A stretch of DNA of 43,524 nucleotides from DASRBN01 sp035294305 (GTDB lineage: Bacteria; Chloroflexota; Ktedonobacteria; Ktedonobacterales; Ktedonobacteraceae), in assembly GCA_035294305.1 (NCBI GenBank), contig DATGLD010000042.1, positions 1 to 43,524 of the forward strand, in the 5' to 3' direction. This document shows, piece by piece, positions 42,899-43,524 of the stretch; position 1 is the stretch's first letter; each line of letters starts with the position of its first letter. The notes below the pieces were generated by a model. It was not told the origin of the DNA. It saw only the letters and a list, made by a program, of their open reading frames with translations, and made no database searches. Both the position numbers and the translations under genes were made by a program.

Positions 42899-43524
42899 AT
42901 GCGGCCCTGGCAAGCAATCATACTGATACTGTTGCTCGCTTTCTTCTCGGTCAGTAGTGGCTGGCACGTGCTGTATATTCTGACCTACGTCCTGCTCACC
43001 TTGTTTATCTTGTCCTGGCTGTGGGCGCGTTACAGCCTCAGCAACCTGGTCTTTCGGCGCAGTTCCACCACCGGGCGTGTGCAGGTTGGCGAGATGTTTG
43101 ACGAGCGCCTCATGCTGGATAATGTCGGCATCATGCCCAAACTCTGGGTGCAGATTGCAGACGGCTCTACTTTGCCGGGGCATCGAGCAGGATATGTCGC
43201 CAGTATGGGCGGGCGCAAGCGCGCAACCTGGCGCGCGCGCACCGTGTGCCGGCAGCGCGGCCGTTTTCAACTTGGTCCGGTCGTTGCCACCAGTGGAGAC
43301 CCGTTCGGCCTCTTCCGGCGGCGCGTCTTCCTCACCTCCCCAAAAGAACTCCTGGTGTTGCCGCGTGTTGTACCGCTCACCAACTTCGCGCTCTTCACCG
43401 GTGGCCTGCCGGGACGTGGCCGTAGTTCGCGGCGCGCATTGCAGACAACTACCAACGCAACCACTATTCGCGATTATACCGTCGGTGACGCCCTCAATCG
43501 TATTCACTGGCGTTCCACCGCGCA
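42899..43524 (+). CDS. DUF58 membrane protein, cut by the window edge
   Basis: At least 208 residues, running off the window. Two N-terminal membrane segments (IILILLLAFFSV and VLYILTYVLLTLFILSWLW) are followed by a beta-rich region with GRVQVGEMFDERLMLDN and RCRTV-like blocks (RARTVCRQRGRFQLGPV, then SGDPFGLFRRR). The DUF58 signature RDYTVGDALNRIHWRSTA is the last readable part. DUF58 proteins work with the MoxR ATPase encoded just upstream and may bridge to a VWA protein. The ATG is at 42899, three nt after the moxR stop. Confidence 0.92.
   Translation, partial: MRPWQAIILILLLAFFSVSSGWHVLYILTYVLLTLFILSWLWARYSLSNLVFRRSSTTGRVQVGEMFDERLMLDNVGIMPKLWVQIADGSTLPGHRAGYVASMGGRKRATWRARTVCRQRGRFQLGPVVATSGDPFGLFRRRVFLTSPKELLVLPRVVPLTNFALFTGGLPGRGRSSRRALQTTTNATTIRDYTVGDALNRIHWRSTA

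Noticed and set aside
1..43524. CRISPR arrays, rRNA and tRNA genes
   Set aside because: No regularly spaced repeats, no tRNA-like T-loop and arm sets outside coding regions, and no rRNA-like segments were found by eye.

Overview
The window is a gene-dense bacterial chromosome segment that ends inside a gene at the right edge. The gene set suggests a soil-type Chloroflexota, most likely Ktedonobacteria-like: several secreted PF04185 phosphoesterases, beta-propeller proteins, a luciferase-like F420-type oxidoreductase, an IS605/IS1341-type TnpB, a DUF4388-like protein, an indirect-pathway gatCAB operon and long dyad repeats. This placement is inference from style and content. No rRNA, tRNA or CRISPR array was seen.

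Layout. 1-9.5 kb: an exported protein with an EXORDIUM-like HExxE motif; a convergent operon of two TMADH/2,4-dienoyl-CoA-reductase-type flavoproteins; an internally duplicated membrane protein; a methyltransferase; an AstE/AspA-type metallo-deacylase; a second EXORDIUM-like protein. 9.5-19.2 kb: an orphan protein divergent from a MerR-like regulator, two closely related Sec-exported phosphoesterases, a DHA2-type MFS exporter, a DUF4388-like protein and a TnpB element with a readable promoter and an omegaRNA-like right end. 19.2-29.25 kb: a block of eight minus-strand genes (thioredoxin-NHL protein, luciferase-like oxidoreductase, 1-pyrroline-5-carboxylate dehydrogenase, MBL hydrolase, IclR regulator and a three-subunit molybdenum hydroxylase). 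29.5-36.3 kb: a zinc-ribbon membrane protein, a Vgb-like propeller, a methyltransferase broken by an amber codon, leucine dehydrogenase, a MITE-like repeat, a Tat-type phosphoesterase and a D,D-carboxypeptidase. 36.3-43.5 kb: gatCAB, a PAS histidine kinase, acylphosphatase, and a MoxR-DUF58 pair.

The main discovery candidate is the thioredoxin-NHL gene (29249 down to 27762, minus). Its frame is open from an ATG except for one in-frame UGA at codon 46. That codon is exactly the first position of the redox CxxC motif (C-UGA-I-N-C). Starting 18 nt after the UGA is a perfect GC-rich hairpin with G at the second position of a four-base loop, matching the published bacterial SECIS rules. I read this as a probable selenoprotein. 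The alternative is a nonsense mutation, and the window does hold one clear nonsense case: the methyltransferase with TAG at 32342-32344.

The second point is the molybdenum hydroxylase. Its FAD subunit carries four cysteines spaced x15-x7-x8, the pattern of the extra [4Fe-4S] cluster of 4-hydroxybenzoyl-CoA reductase. This points to reductive or oxidative aromatic-CoA chemistry rather than CO oxidation or purine catabolism. An IclR gene sits immediately upstream.
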